From: Herbaspirillum autotrophicum
Lineage (GTDB): Bacteria > Pseudomonadota > Gammaproteobacteria > Burkholderiales > Burkholderiaceae_D
Reading direction: 5' to 3'
Length of the DNA stretch: 64,000 nt
Assembly: GCF_001189915.1 (NCBI RefSeq)
Contig: NZ_LFLS01000036.1
Span: 1 to 64,000 of the forward strand
The position numbers and the translations under genes were made by a program. Shown here piece by piece: positions 17,644 to 26,132 of the stretch; position 1 is the stretch's first letter; every line of letters starts with the position of its first letter. Below the pieces are notes generated by a model. That model did no database searches, had not been told where the DNA came from, and saw nothing but the letters and a program-made list of their open reading frames with translations.

Positions 17644-18408
17644 ATGTCCAACCCTTTCGCCTTGCGCCTCAGTCGAGTACTTGCCCGTCACGCACTGAAA
17701 AATATCCTGCCGTTGCAAGCCGCTGCCGGTGTCGTCAGTTTCACTTTCGACGATGCCCCGGCCTCGGCCTGCGAAGCCGGCGCCCAGGCGCTGGAGCGGC
17801 ATGGCGTGCGCGGCACCTTTTATGTGGCTGGCGGCCTTACTGATCAGCACGAAGAAGGCAAGCCCTGCCATACGCTGGCCCATTTGCGTCAGCTATTGCA
17901 AGCCGGCCATGAACTCGGTTGTCACAGTTACTCGCACGTCCGCTGCGATCTGCTGAACCAGCGCGGGCTGGTGCAGGAACTGGATCGCAATGCGCAGTTT
18001 CTGGGGGACTTGGGGGTGGATATCCGGGCCTTGAATTTTGCCTATCCGTTCGGCGCGTTTGCGTTTGGCGCCAAGCGCATCTGCAGTGCGCGCTTCCGCT
18101 CCAGCCGCATCACCGGCGGCGGCTTGCATACCGGCCAGGCTGATTTGAATGCGCTCAAGACACATCGTTTGTATGATGTCGCGGTCGATGCCGACAGTTA
18201 TGAAACGCTGCTGGCGCGCGCCGCCGATCAGCGCGGCTGGCTGATCATCAATACCCACGACATTGAAAACCCGGCCAGTCGCTTCGGCTATACACCGGAA
18301 CGACTGGAACAGGCCATCAGCGCCGCTCTGGCCGCTGGCTGCAAGGTATTGCCGGTCAATGCGGCGATTGATTACTGGCAGCAGAACGCGCACCGCGCAA
18401 ACGCCTGA
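17644..18408 (+). CDS. polysaccharide deacetylase (NodB domain)
   Basis: A 254-residue protein with the NodB fold: motif 1 VSFTFDDAPAS at about 29-39 (catalytic DD), motif 2 LGCHSYSHVRCD at about 93-104 (zinc-binding H-x-x-x-H), motif 3 AYPFGAF at about 134-140, and a late motif WLIINTHDI around 199-207 with the final histidine. No clear signal peptide, so it may act in the cytoplasm or be exported by an unusual route. ATG 17644 was chosen over an upstream TTG lying inside the acyltransferase gene. Its 3' end overlaps the converging FemAB-like gene by 53 bases. Confidence 0.88.
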   Translation: MSNPFALRLSRVLARHALKNILPLQAAAGVVSFTFDDAPASACEAGAQALERHGVRGTFYVAGGLTDQHEEGKPCHTLAHLRQLLQAGHELGCHSYSHVRCDLLNQRGLVQELDRNAQFLGDLGVDIRALNFAYPFGAFAFGAKRICSARFRSSRITGGGLHTGQADLNALKTHRLYDVAVDADSYETLLARAADQRGWLIINTHDIENPASRFGYTPERLEQAISAALAAGCKVLPVNAAIDYWQQNAHRANA

Positions 18409-19570
18409 CCAGATTGCGCAGTTGCTGATTGTCGCGCGCCCGCGCCCGCAGGTTCGCATACGCGTGTTCCAGCGCCAGCAAGATCTTGCCGCGCCAGCTC
18501 AAACCCTGCTCACCGGCATACAAAGCCAGCGTATGGTCGGCCCATTGCAACTTGTAGGCTTCATCACCGACCGTCAGATCGAATACCCGCATCTGTTCTT
18601 CGATGCATTGCTGCAAGATTGCATCCATCAGGATGCGGCCGACTGAATAGCGTCGCCATTCGCCATCTTCATAACCCGGCATCAGCCAGTAACAACGCTG
18701 GTCGTAACGGATACCCCAATGCGTGGCGACCAGATGCTGATCGACATACAGCGCGGACACCTGCACCGCCCCGCCCTGCAAGCCATGCTCGGCCAGATGC
18801 TGATAAAAATCCAGATAACCGGGCTGAAGAAACAGGTCATGGCCGCCGGTTTCAATCCAGCGCCGTGCTTTCTGGCGCGCCATGCCGTTGATCACTTCGG
18901 TGCGCTCAGCGCCGGTGGCATCGCGTACCAGCCGTACCGCGCCGGTTTCCTGCAAGCGCCGCAACTGGCGCCGGGTATCGGCAAACATTTTGGCGCTGCG
19001 GCTTTTCTGGAATTCGGCATACGTTGCGGGCAGCATGGCCGCATGCGCCTGCTCGGTCGGCTGCATGCCGGCGAGTCCAATGAAGGGATTGGGGAGTTGT
19101 TCGATATGCGCCGGCATGCGGCGAAAGCGCACCACGTCGACGCGCCCGGCCAATTTGAGGATGGCCTGCCACAATGCCGCAAACGCCACCGGCGTCAGTT
19201 CTCGGGCGAATCCGGGTGCAATCAGCGGCGCATTGTAATCGGTGATCTCGCCGCCGAGAAAGCTCAGCTCGCACATGCCGCGCCGGCGATGCAAGCCCAG
19301 TGGCAGCCACAGCAGCGTGCGGTCTTGCGCGTCGCTGAGTTCAAACAGACAGACTTGCCAGCCCTGACGCTGCCCCAGTTGCGTTTGCCAGGTATGCAGC
19401 CAGTCGAACGCCTGGAAACCATACGCGCGACAATCCTGCTGCGCCGCCCGCCAGCGGGTTTCTGCGGCAGCAAACGAAGCATACTGTTGCAAGGTCGATC
19501 CGGCCGGAAAACAACTTGCCGGATCGTTCAGCAATCCTGCAAGCAAATAGCGCTGCACCTTATCCGGCAT
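18356..19570 (-). CDS. FemAB/CelD-like GNAT acyltransferase
   Basis: A 404-residue cytoplasmic protein of the Acetyltransf_6 (BcsL/CelD, FemAB-like) group: ADTRRQLRRLQETGAVRL at about 198-215, then VSALYVDQHLVATHWG at about 274-289 and MPGYEDGEWRRYSVGRILM at about 299-317, ending with VFDLTVGDEAYKLQWAD near 333-349. Such proteins sit in exopolysaccharide loci and are thought to transfer acyl or aminoacyl groups to a sugar. It is the last gene of the minus-strand unit with wecG-like and the priming transferase, 29 bases after the latter. Confidence 0.82.
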   Translation of the reverse strand: MPDKVQRYLLAGLLNDPASCFPAGSTLQQYASFAAAETRWRAAQQDCRAYGFQAFDWLHTWQTQLGQRQGWQVCLFELSDAQDRTLLWLPLGLHRRRGMCELSFLGGEITDYNAPLIAPGFARELTPVAFAALWQAILKLAGRVDVVRFRRMPAHIEQLPNPFIGLAGMQPTEQAHAAMLPATYAEFQKSRSAKMFADTRRQLRRLQETGAVRLVRDATGAERTEVINGMARQKARRWIETGGHDLFLQPGYLDFYQHLAEHGLQGGAVQVSALYVDQHLVATHWGIRYDQRCYWLMPGYEDGEWRRYSVGRILMDAILQQCIEEQMRVFDLTVGDEAYKLQWADHTLALYAGEQGLSWRGKILLALEHAYANLRARARDNQQLRNLVRRLRGARSAASNQSPH

Positions 19571-19599
19571 ACCGGTTCACCTTCCAGGACGACGTCCAG

Positions 19600-21006
19600 T
19601 CAATAGGCATTGCGGTCCCGGAAGACCACCGCGACCGTGCGAAAGATGATTTTGACATCCAGCTCCAGCGACCAGTTCCGAATGTAATACAGGTCGTATT
19701 CAATCCGCTTCTGCATCTTGTCCAGCGTATCGGTTTCGCCGCGCAAGCCGTTGACCTGTGCCCAGCCGGTGATTCCCGGCTTGACCTTGTGGCGCAGCAT
19801 GTAGCCCTTGACTTGTTTGCGATACAACTCATTGTGCTGCACCGCGTGCGGACGCGGTCCGACGATGCTCATCGAGCCTTCCAGCACATTGAAAAACTGC
19901 GGCAATTCATCCAGCGAGGATTTGCGCAAGAAGCGTCCGAACGGCGTCACGCGGGCATCGCCGACCGTAGCTTGCTTGACTTCACCGTTTTGCGGCAACG
20001 GATCGTTGCGCATCGAGCGGAATTTGGACACCACGATTTCCTGCCCGCCGACGCCGTACCGCTTTTGCTTGAACAATACCGGTCCCGGCGACGACAACTT
20101 GACGCCAATCGCGATGACTGCCAGCACCGGACTCAGCAACACCAGAATCAATGCCGAGAACACCACATCAAACAAGCGCTTGAGCCAGCGTGCAACCCCG
20201 AGGAACGGGGTTTCATACGCCACCAGCACCGGCGTCCCGGCAATCTCGCCATACTGGATATGACCCAGCCCGAACAGTCGCGACTCCGGCACAAAATAGA
20301 CCGATGACACCGAATCGTGCAGCGCCTCGACCACCGGCGCGATATCGGCGCTGCGGGTGTGCACCAGACCGACAAACACCACGTCCACCGGATTGTGCTG
20401 CACCCATTCAATCGCTTCATGCAGGCTGCCCAGGCGCGGCAACGTCGAATTGAAGCGCTGTACCTCCTGCCGGTTATCGAAAAATCCCAGCGCCTTGATG
20501 CCCAGCATTTTCGACTTCAGGCAAGTCTCGGCCAGCCGTTGCGCATCGTCGCTGAAGCTGACGAACACGGCGCTCCGCCGCTCCCCCTTGGAACTGTACA
20601 GACGCAATGCCCACAAGCGGCACAGCAAGGACACCAGCATCAGGGAAAATGGCGTCGCCAGCATCCATGCGGTCATCACGACCCGGGAAAATTCGGTGCT
20701 GCTCTTGGTCAGATACACCGAAAACACCACCACAAAAAAAGTCCCGGCCCACAAGCGCACGATGGTGCCAAAACCGTGGATGGTCCAAGACACATTGTGG
20801 ATCGCATAGCGGCGCAAATTGCTGAACACCACAAAGCCGACCAGCGCGGCCACCAGCGCAACCGAATTGAAAGTGGAAAAATGGGCGCGGTCGTAAAGCG
20901 CCACGCAGATTTCCAGTGTAAGAACGATGGTCAGTGCATAGATGATGCCGACGATCACGCCAAACAATGTGGTGTGATGATTGCTTTTATCGCCATAAAA
21001 GCTCAC
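19600..21006 (-). CDS. undecaprenyl-phosphate sugar phosphotransferase (priming enzyme)
   Basis: A 468-residue integral membrane protein of the WcaJ/PssZ class. It has about four N-terminal helices, a central CoA-binding-like nucleotide domain (AVFVSFSDDAQRLAETCL), a further helix at about 277-297 (LFDVVFSALILVLLSPVLAVI), then the catalytic domain: SSPGPVLFKQKRYGVGG, VSKFRSMRNDP, LRKSSLDELPQFFNVL and MSIVGPRPHAV. It transfers a sugar phosphate, commonly glucose-1-phosphate, to undecaprenyl phosphate. The GTG start at 21006 overlaps the wecG stop (GTGA). It initiates synthesis for the whole locus. Confidence 0.93.
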   Translation of the reverse strand: MSFYGDKSNHHTTLFGVIVGIIYALTIVLTLEICVALYDRAHFSTFNSVALVAALVGFVVFSNLRRYAIHNVSWTIHGFGTIVRLWAGTFFVVVFSVYLTKSSTEFSRVVMTAWMLATPFSLMLVSLLCRLWALRLYSSKGERRSAVFVSFSDDAQRLAETCLKSKMLGIKALGFFDNRQEVQRFNSTLPRLGSLHEAIEWVQHNPVDVVFVGLVHTRSADIAPVVEALHDSVSSVYFVPESRLFGLGHIQYGEIAGTPVLVAYETPFLGVARWLKRLFDVVFSALILVLLSPVLAVIAIGVKLSSPGPVLFKQKRYGVGGQEIVVSKFRSMRNDPLPQNGEVKQATVGDARVTPFGRFLRKSSLDELPQFFNVLEGSMSIVGPRPHAVQHNELYRKQVKGYMLRHKVKPGITGWAQVNGLRGETDTLDKMQKRIEYDLYYIRNWSLELDVKIIFRTVAVVFRDRNAY

Positions 21007-21806
21007 TTGACGCCCCCTTTATTATTAGTTGTGACACCCTTTTGCTGCTGCCATTCGCGCCGCAGCAAACCCGCGAAACGTGATCCCTGTACGATGTAAC
21101 GCCGCCACAAACGCCGTGGCTCGGAAGCCAGACGCCAACACCATTCAAGCCCGGCACGCTGCATCCAGAGCGGCGCGCGCGACTTGAAACCTAGCGCAAA
21201 CTCCATCGCAGCGCCGACACACATCACCAGTTGCGCCTGCATCGCATCCCGGTGCGCAAAGGCCCAGCGCTCCTGCTTCGGCATGCCCAGACAGACAAAC
21301 ACGATACCCGGCTTGAATGCATTCACCCGGCGCAATGCTTCCTGCCCCTCTTCGCCCTGCGGGTCAAACTTCATCGAAGGACAGTAAATCTCAAGTTCAA
21401 TCCCCGGATACACGCGGGCAAACGCTGCCGTTAACATACTCTCCTGCCCCGGCATGCCGCCGATGACAAATATGCGGATATGTTGCTGACTTGCGACACG
21501 TGCCAGCGCCACGAGCAAATCCGAGCCGGTGACCCGCTCCGGCAATCTGGCCGGTGCCAGGCGACTGGCCCAAATCAGCGGCATGCCATCGGCAAAGATA
21601 TAGTCGGCCCGGCGGTACAAGGTCTTGAAGTCGGCATCAGCATCCAGCCGCACGATATGATCGACGTTGGGCGTGACCACGATGCGGGCCGCGCCGCCGT
21701 CGGTCGAGGCCACGTCCAGCAAGCCGGATGCGGCATCGGCAAACGTGGTGGCACAAATATCCAGACCGAACAAATGTACTGTCGGGAATGTCACCTGATT
21801 TTTCAT
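21003..21806 (-). CDS. WecG/TagA/CpsF family glycosyltransferase
   Basis: A 267-residue GT26 transferase. Typical segments are VVTPNVDHIVRLDADADFKTLY at about 41-62 (split: active-site D in VTPNVDH), YIFADGMPLIWASRL at about 67-81, RVTGSDLLVALA, and VFVCLGMPKQERWAF at about 171-185. It probably adds a ManNAc-type or related sugar to the lipid-linked primer; the donor is not determined here. Start ATG 21806 is placed directly after a G-run (GGGGGGGAA) serving as the ribosome site; an in-frame extension 17 codons upstream is unconvincing. First gene of the minus-strand unit. Confidence 0.9.
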   Translation of the reverse strand: MKNQVTFPTVHLFGLDICATTFADAASGLLDVASTDGGAARIVVTPNVDHIVRLDADADFKTLYRRADYIFADGMPLIWASRLAPARLPERVTGSDLLVALARVASQQHIRIFVIGGMPGQESMLTAAFARVYPGIELEIYCPSMKFDPQGEEGQEALRRVNAFKPGIVFVCLGMPKQERWAFAHRDAMQAQLVMCVGAAMEFALGFKSRAPLWMQRAGLEWCWRLASEPRRLWRRYIVQGSRFAGLLRREWQQQKGVTTNNKGGVK

Positions 21807-22050
21807 TTCCCCCCCGAGGATGCATTGCTTAGAATAAATTGGATAGTACAATAGCAAAAATTCGATGTCATTTTAGCAATTGAAAATGATCGATACAATT
21901 CAATTTACAGTATGTACTTAGAATTCCCACATTGGCTGCGTCCGGCATGCAACACTTGCTGGGTGGTCAGGCATAGGTGAAAGATCGTTGAACCGGCATT
22001 TGAACCACTTCAACTTGCTTCTGCAAAGATAAACATAAAAGGATTGCCCC

Positions 22051-22995
22051 ATGCACGATGTCCGGCAACAGCAAGCACTGCAACTGCAACCGGTCGCCGC
22101 ACCACCGGCCCTTTCGCCCCGCATTGTTCCGTTGGTCATCATCTCGCCGGTGCGCGACGAGGCCCAGTATCTGCGCCTGACGATGGATTCGATGGTGGCG
22201 CAGACCTGTCGTCCGGTGGAATGGATTCTGGTCGATGACGGCTCCACCGATGCCACCCCCGACATCATTCGCGAGTACGCCGAAAAATATCCGTTCATCC
22301 GGCTGGTGCCGCGACAGGATCGCGGCTTTCGCAAGCTCGGCGGCGGCGTGGTTGCCGCCTTCAATTTTGGGGTCGGGCATATCATCAACAAAGATTACCG
22401 TTATATCGCCAAACTCGACGGCGATATGTCATTCGGTCCGCTGTATCTCGAACACATGTTTCAAAAGCTGGATGCAGACCCCCGGCTGGCGGCAGTCTCC
22501 GGCAAAGTCTATCGCCACGAAAACGGCCAGTACATCGAAGAAAGCCATATCGACGAACAAGTCGCCGGCCAGTTCAAACTGTACCGGCGCGATGCCTTCG
22601 AAGATATCGGCGGCTTTGTCCAGCATCTGTCGTGGGATGGCATTGACGTCCACACGGCGTGGATGAAGGGTTGGAAAACCTATTGCTATTACGACCCGCA
22701 AGCCTGGTTGTGGCATCACCGCATCATGGGTTCGTCCGACAAGCATATCTACGAAGGCCGCTTGCGCTGGGGACGCGGCAACTGGTACATGGGCTATCAC
22801 CCCTTGTATGCCATCGCCACCGGCATCAATCGCATGCGCGAAAAGCCGGTGGTCATCGGCGGCCTGTTGATGATCTTCAGTTATTTCTGGGCTGCCATCC
22901 GTGGTTTGCCGCGCTATGAAAATCTGGAGTTCCGCCGCTACCTGCGCCAATGGCAAATGGCCCGGCTGAAAAATTTCGTGCTCGGCAAAAAATAA
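22051..22995 (+). CDS. glycosyltransferase family 2
   Basis: A 314-residue GT-A transferase: PLVIISPVRDEAQYLRLTMDS near residues 27-47, VEWILVDDGSTDATPDII at about 56-73, the DxD-type metal site in IAKLDGDMSFGP at about 119-130, and the acceptor-side WDGIDVHTAWMKGWK at about 191-205. The C-terminus has one hydrophobic segment (VIGGLLMIFSYFWAAI), likely a membrane anchor. It is divergent from wecG across a 244-base AT-rich gap and is followed 19 bases later by the oxidoreductase fusion gene, probably in one transcript. Confidence 0.9.
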   Translation: MHDVRQQQALQLQPVAAPPALSPRIVPLVIISPVRDEAQYLRLTMDSMVAQTCRPVEWILVDDGSTDATPDIIREYAEKYPFIRLVPRQDRGFRKLGGGVVAAFNFGVGHIINKDYRYIAKLDGDMSFGPLYLEHMFQKLDADPRLAAVSGKVYRHENGQYIEESHIDEQVAGQFKLYRRDAFEDIGGFVQHLSWDGIDVHTAWMKGWKTYCYYDPQAWLWHHRIMGSSDKHIYEGRLRWGRGNWYMGYHPLYAIATGINRMREKPVVIGGLLMIFSYFWAAIRGLPRYENLEFRRYLRQWQMARLKNFVLGKK

Positions 22996-23014
22996 ACTTC
23001 CTCGCAAGGTTCTT

Positions 23015-25504
23015 ATGGTCATGTTGTCTGCTGCCCCGGTCGATCACGGGTACGACGTCTGCATCGTCGGTGCCGGCCCGGTCGGACTGGCGCTGGCGCT
23101 GGAGGCGGAAGCACTCGGTCTGCAAGTATTGCTGCTGGAATCGGGGCAACCCGAAGAAGCGCCTGATGAGCATGACGCCTCGCGCGCGCAGGTGCTCAAT
23201 CAGCAGACCCATGCGCCGATGACGCTGGCGGCACGACGTACGCTCGGCGGCAGTTCCTGGTTGTGGGGTGGGCGCTGCGTGCCGTTCGAAACCATCGATT
23301 TCGAAGCCCGCGATTACGTGCCGCACTCCGGCTGGCCCATCGGCCGCGAAGACATTCTGCCCTGGTACCCCAAAGCGGCCGCCTATCTCGATTGCGGCAG
23401 CGCAAATTTCCGCTCCGCTGCGCCGCACTGGCCCGATCTCGGCGAGATTGAATTAAGCCAGCTGGAACGCTGGGCCAGACAACCGCGTCTGGCGCAAAAA
23501 CTGGCGCCACGCGTACTGGCGTCACCGCGCATTCACCTCCTGTTCAACGCCACCGTGACCGACATCACCTTCGACAGCGGCGGCAAAAGCGTGCGCAGTT
23601 TGCAAGCGCGGCATCAGGAACAAACCATCGCGGTACAGGCGGCACGCTATGTGCTGGCCGGCGGCGGCCTCGAAACCACGCGACTGTTGCTGAGCGTCCA
23701 GCAAACGCATCCGGCCATGTTCGGCGCCAGCGACGGGCCGCTCGGACGCTATTACATGGGGCATATTTTCGGCAGCATCGCCAGCATCGTCTTGCAACAG
23801 CCGGAGGATTTTGCCGCGCTCGATTTCAGTTGCGATGCTACCGGCACCTATGTCCGTCGCCGCTTCACGTTGTCAGAAGCGGCGCAACGTCAGCATCATT
23901 TGCTGAACACTTCATTCTTTGCCGACAATCCGCCGTTCTACGATCAGCGCCATCGCAACGCCACCTTGTCGATGGTATTTCTCGGGCTCTCGATTCCGGC
24001 CATCGGCCGCCGCGTGATTACCGAAGCGATCCGCCTGCGCCACATCGGCCCGCCGCCGTGGCATTACAGCGCGCATCTCATGAATATCCTGCGCCGGCCG
24101 TGGCAAGCAGCAACGGATATCTGGACCATCCTGCGGCTGCGTTACTTTTCACCGGTACGCAAGCCCGGCTTCGTCTTGCACAACCAAGGCGGCGCCTATG
24201 CCTTGAATTACCATGCTGAACAAATTCCGAACCCGGACAGCCGCGTCACGCTCAACGAAGAACGGGATGCGTATGGCATGCCGCGCCTGACCATCGACTT
24301 TCGTTATCTGCCGGCCGACGCGGAATCGGTCGCGCAGGCACATGCGATACTGGACCGCCAGTTGCGCGCCGCCGGCAAGGGACAGGTCGACTATCACCGG
24401 CCACCGGATCAACGCATCGCCCACATCATGGAGCAAGCCACCGATGGTTTCCATCAGGCCGGCACTACCCGCATGAGCCACGATCCGCGGCTCGGCGTGG
24501 TGGACCGCGATTGTCGCGTGCATGGAATCGATAATCTGTTCATCGCCTCCAGCAGCGTGTTCCCGACCACCGGCGAGGCCAATCCGACCTTCATGGCAGT
24601 GGCGCTGGCAGCCCGGCTGGCGGCCAAGCTGGCCGACCTGGCCGCGACCGCACCGGTTGCCACCAACACCATCGCCCCCACCTCCCGCACGCCCGCAACG
24701 GCACACGAAAGCCAGACCATGCAAACCATCAGCCTGCCCGGCACTTCGCTTACGGTAAGCCGCCTCGCCTTCGGCACCGCCAGCCTGCATCATCTGTTTC
24801 GCAGCGCGCAGCGACAAGCGCTGTTATCGGAAGCGATCAACCACGGCTTCAGCCACTTCGACACGTCGCCGCTCTACGGCTTCGGACTGGCCGAGCAGTC
24901 ATTGGGACAATTGCCCATCGCCGATCTGCAACGCATCACGATTGCCAGCAAGGTGGGCCTGTATGGTCCGCCCGGCGCCACCGCCAACATCGCCGACATT
25001 CTGTTGCGCAAGGTCGCCGGCAAAGCCCTGCCGGCCTTGAACAAAGCCGATGTCGACTGGAATCTGGCGCGCGCCCGCAGCAGTCTGGATAACAGTTTGC
25101 GCCGGCTGCGCCGCGGCTGGCTCGACATTCTGTTTTTGCACGAACCGGTCGCGGCGCTGATCGCCAGCGATGAGTGGCTGACATGGCTGCATTCGCTGGT
25201 GCAGGAAGGCAAGATCAAACAGTTCGGCATTGCCGGCGAGGCACCCTTGATCAAGGCCATGCTGGAGCATTGTCCGGCGCTGGCCGAAGTGGTTCAGGTC
25301 AGAGACAGTCTGAATCAGCGTCAGGCCGATATCCTGTTGCCCCACGCGCGGCCGATGCAATTCACGTATGGCTACCTGGCCGGCACCCAAGGTGGTTCGG
25401 CCGATACCTTGCGCCAGGCCTTGCAACGCAACAGCAGCGGTGCGGTTCTGGTATCGACGCGGCGCCTGGAACGTGTGGCGGAACTGGCGCGCGTGGCGCA
25501 ATAA
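23015..25504 (+). CDS. GMC oxidoreductase fused to aldo/keto reductase
   Basis: An 829-residue two-enzyme protein in one uninterrupted frame. Residues about 1-545 are a GMC flavoprotein: FAD-binding YDVCIVGAGPVGLALALEAE at 10-29, GGSSWLWGGRCVPFET near 79-94 and the GMC C-terminal block GIDNLFIASSSVFPTTGEAN at about 505-524. After a Pro/Thr/Ala linker (about 546-568), residues 570-829 are an aldo/keto reductase with the tetrad candidates D and Y in HFDTSPLYGFG, K in TIASKVGLYG and H in DILFLHEPV. Both halves look intact. The context suggests redox modification of a sugar in exopolysaccharide synthesis; the substrate is unknown. Confidence 0.88.
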   Translation: MVMLSAAPVDHGYDVCIVGAGPVGLALALEAEALGLQVLLLESGQPEEAPDEHDASRAQVLNQQTHAPMTLAARRTLGGSSWLWGGRCVPFETIDFEARDYVPHSGWPIGREDILPWYPKAAAYLDCGSANFRSAAPHWPDLGEIELSQLERWARQPRLAQKLAPRVLASPRIHLLFNATVTDITFDSGGKSVRSLQARHQEQTIAVQAARYVLAGGGLETTRLLLSVQQTHPAMFGASDGPLGRYYMGHIFGSIASIVLQQPEDFAALDFSCDATGTYVRRRFTLSEAAQRQHHLLNTSFFADNPPFYDQRHRNATLSMVFLGLSIPAIGRRVITEAIRLRHIGPPPWHYSAHLMNILRRPWQAATDIWTILRLRYFSPVRKPGFVLHNQGGAYALNYHAEQIPNPDSRVTLNEERDAYGMPRLTIDFRYLPADAESVAQAHAILDRQLRAAGKGQVDYHRPPDQRIAHIMEQATDGFHQAGTTRMSHDPRLGVVDRDCRVHGIDNLFIASSSVFPTTGEANPTFMAVALAARLAAKLADLAATAPVATNTIAPTSRTPATAHESQTMQTISLPGTSLTVSRLAFGTASLHHLFRSAQRQALLSEAINHGFSHFDTSPLYGFGLAEQSLGQLPIADLQRITIASKVGLYGPPGATANIADILLRKVAGKALPALNKADVDWNLARARSSLDNSLRRLRRGWLDILFLHEPVAALIASDEWLTWLHSLVQEGKIKQFGIAGEAPLIKAMLEHCPALAEVVQVRDSLNQRQADILLPHARPMQFTYGYLAGTQGGSADTLRQALQRNSSGAVLVSTRRLERVAELARVAQ

Positions 25505-25527
25505 ACAGATCTGCCGGCAGATCCGGA

Positions 25528-26082
25528 TTACGCCTGCAAATCCAGCACCAGATATTCTGCCGCCGCATGGTAACTGGCCAATTTGCGGCGCAATCCTGCA
25601 TCGGTGCCGGCATACGGCGCAAAGCCCTGGCGCCGCCAGTAGGGTGCCGAGTTATTGACCGCCACCAGCGCCAGATAATCCAACTGCATGGTCTGCGCCA
25701 GTAATTTCAGATAATCGATCAGCGTGCCGCCGAGGCCGTATTGCCGCCCCTCGGGCAACAAGGCAATGTCGTGCAGATACAGACAATTGGCGCTGACCGG
25801 CAATGCATTGAGCAAGGTATTGAGTGATGGCGGCTGCCCCAGCAACGCCGGGTGCGCAATTGCATAACCATGCACCGCACCGCCGGTCGCCATCGCAATC
25901 TGACAACCGCCGGCAAACAATTGCAGGCGCTCGGCATAAATCGCCGGTGCTTCCGGATAGTCCAGATGGATGCGGTCGGCAATCGCCACCACCGTACTCA
26001 AATCCTGATCGCGCATGTTGCGCCAGACTACACTCACCGCCCTGCCTCCCATGTTCATAGAGCCGTCACAATTGTTGCTCAT
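25528..26082 (-). CDS. GNAT-family N-acetyltransferase
   Basis: A 184-residue cytoplasmic acetyltransferase. The acetyl-CoA-binding core shows LHDIALLPEGRQYGLGGTLIDYLKLLA (motif A, with the Q/R-x-x-G-x-G/A pattern in RQYGLGG), followed by LDYLALVAVNNSAPYWRRQGFAPY, a standard motif B ending. The ATG at 26082 was chosen because the preceding 42 in-frame codons run over the promoter side of the divergent chemoreceptor gene; an ATG a few codons further in is also possible. The substrate is unknown. A perfect 16-base palindrome, GATCTGCCGGCAGATC, lies at 25508-25523 between its stop and the fusion gene's stop. Confidence 0.85.
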   Translation of the reverse strand: MSNNCDGSMNMGGRAVSVVWRNMRDQDLSTVVAIADRIHLDYPEAPAIYAERLQLFAGGCQIAMATGGAVHGYAIAHPALLGQPPSLNTLLNALPVSANCLYLHDIALLPEGRQYGLGGTLIDYLKLLAQTMQLDYLALVAVNNSAPYWRRQGFAPYAGTDAGLRRKLASYHAAAEYLVLDLQA

Positions 26083-26132
26083 ACTGAGAAAGCATTTTCG
26101 CATGCCGCACCCACTCAGTGAAAAGGAAACGC

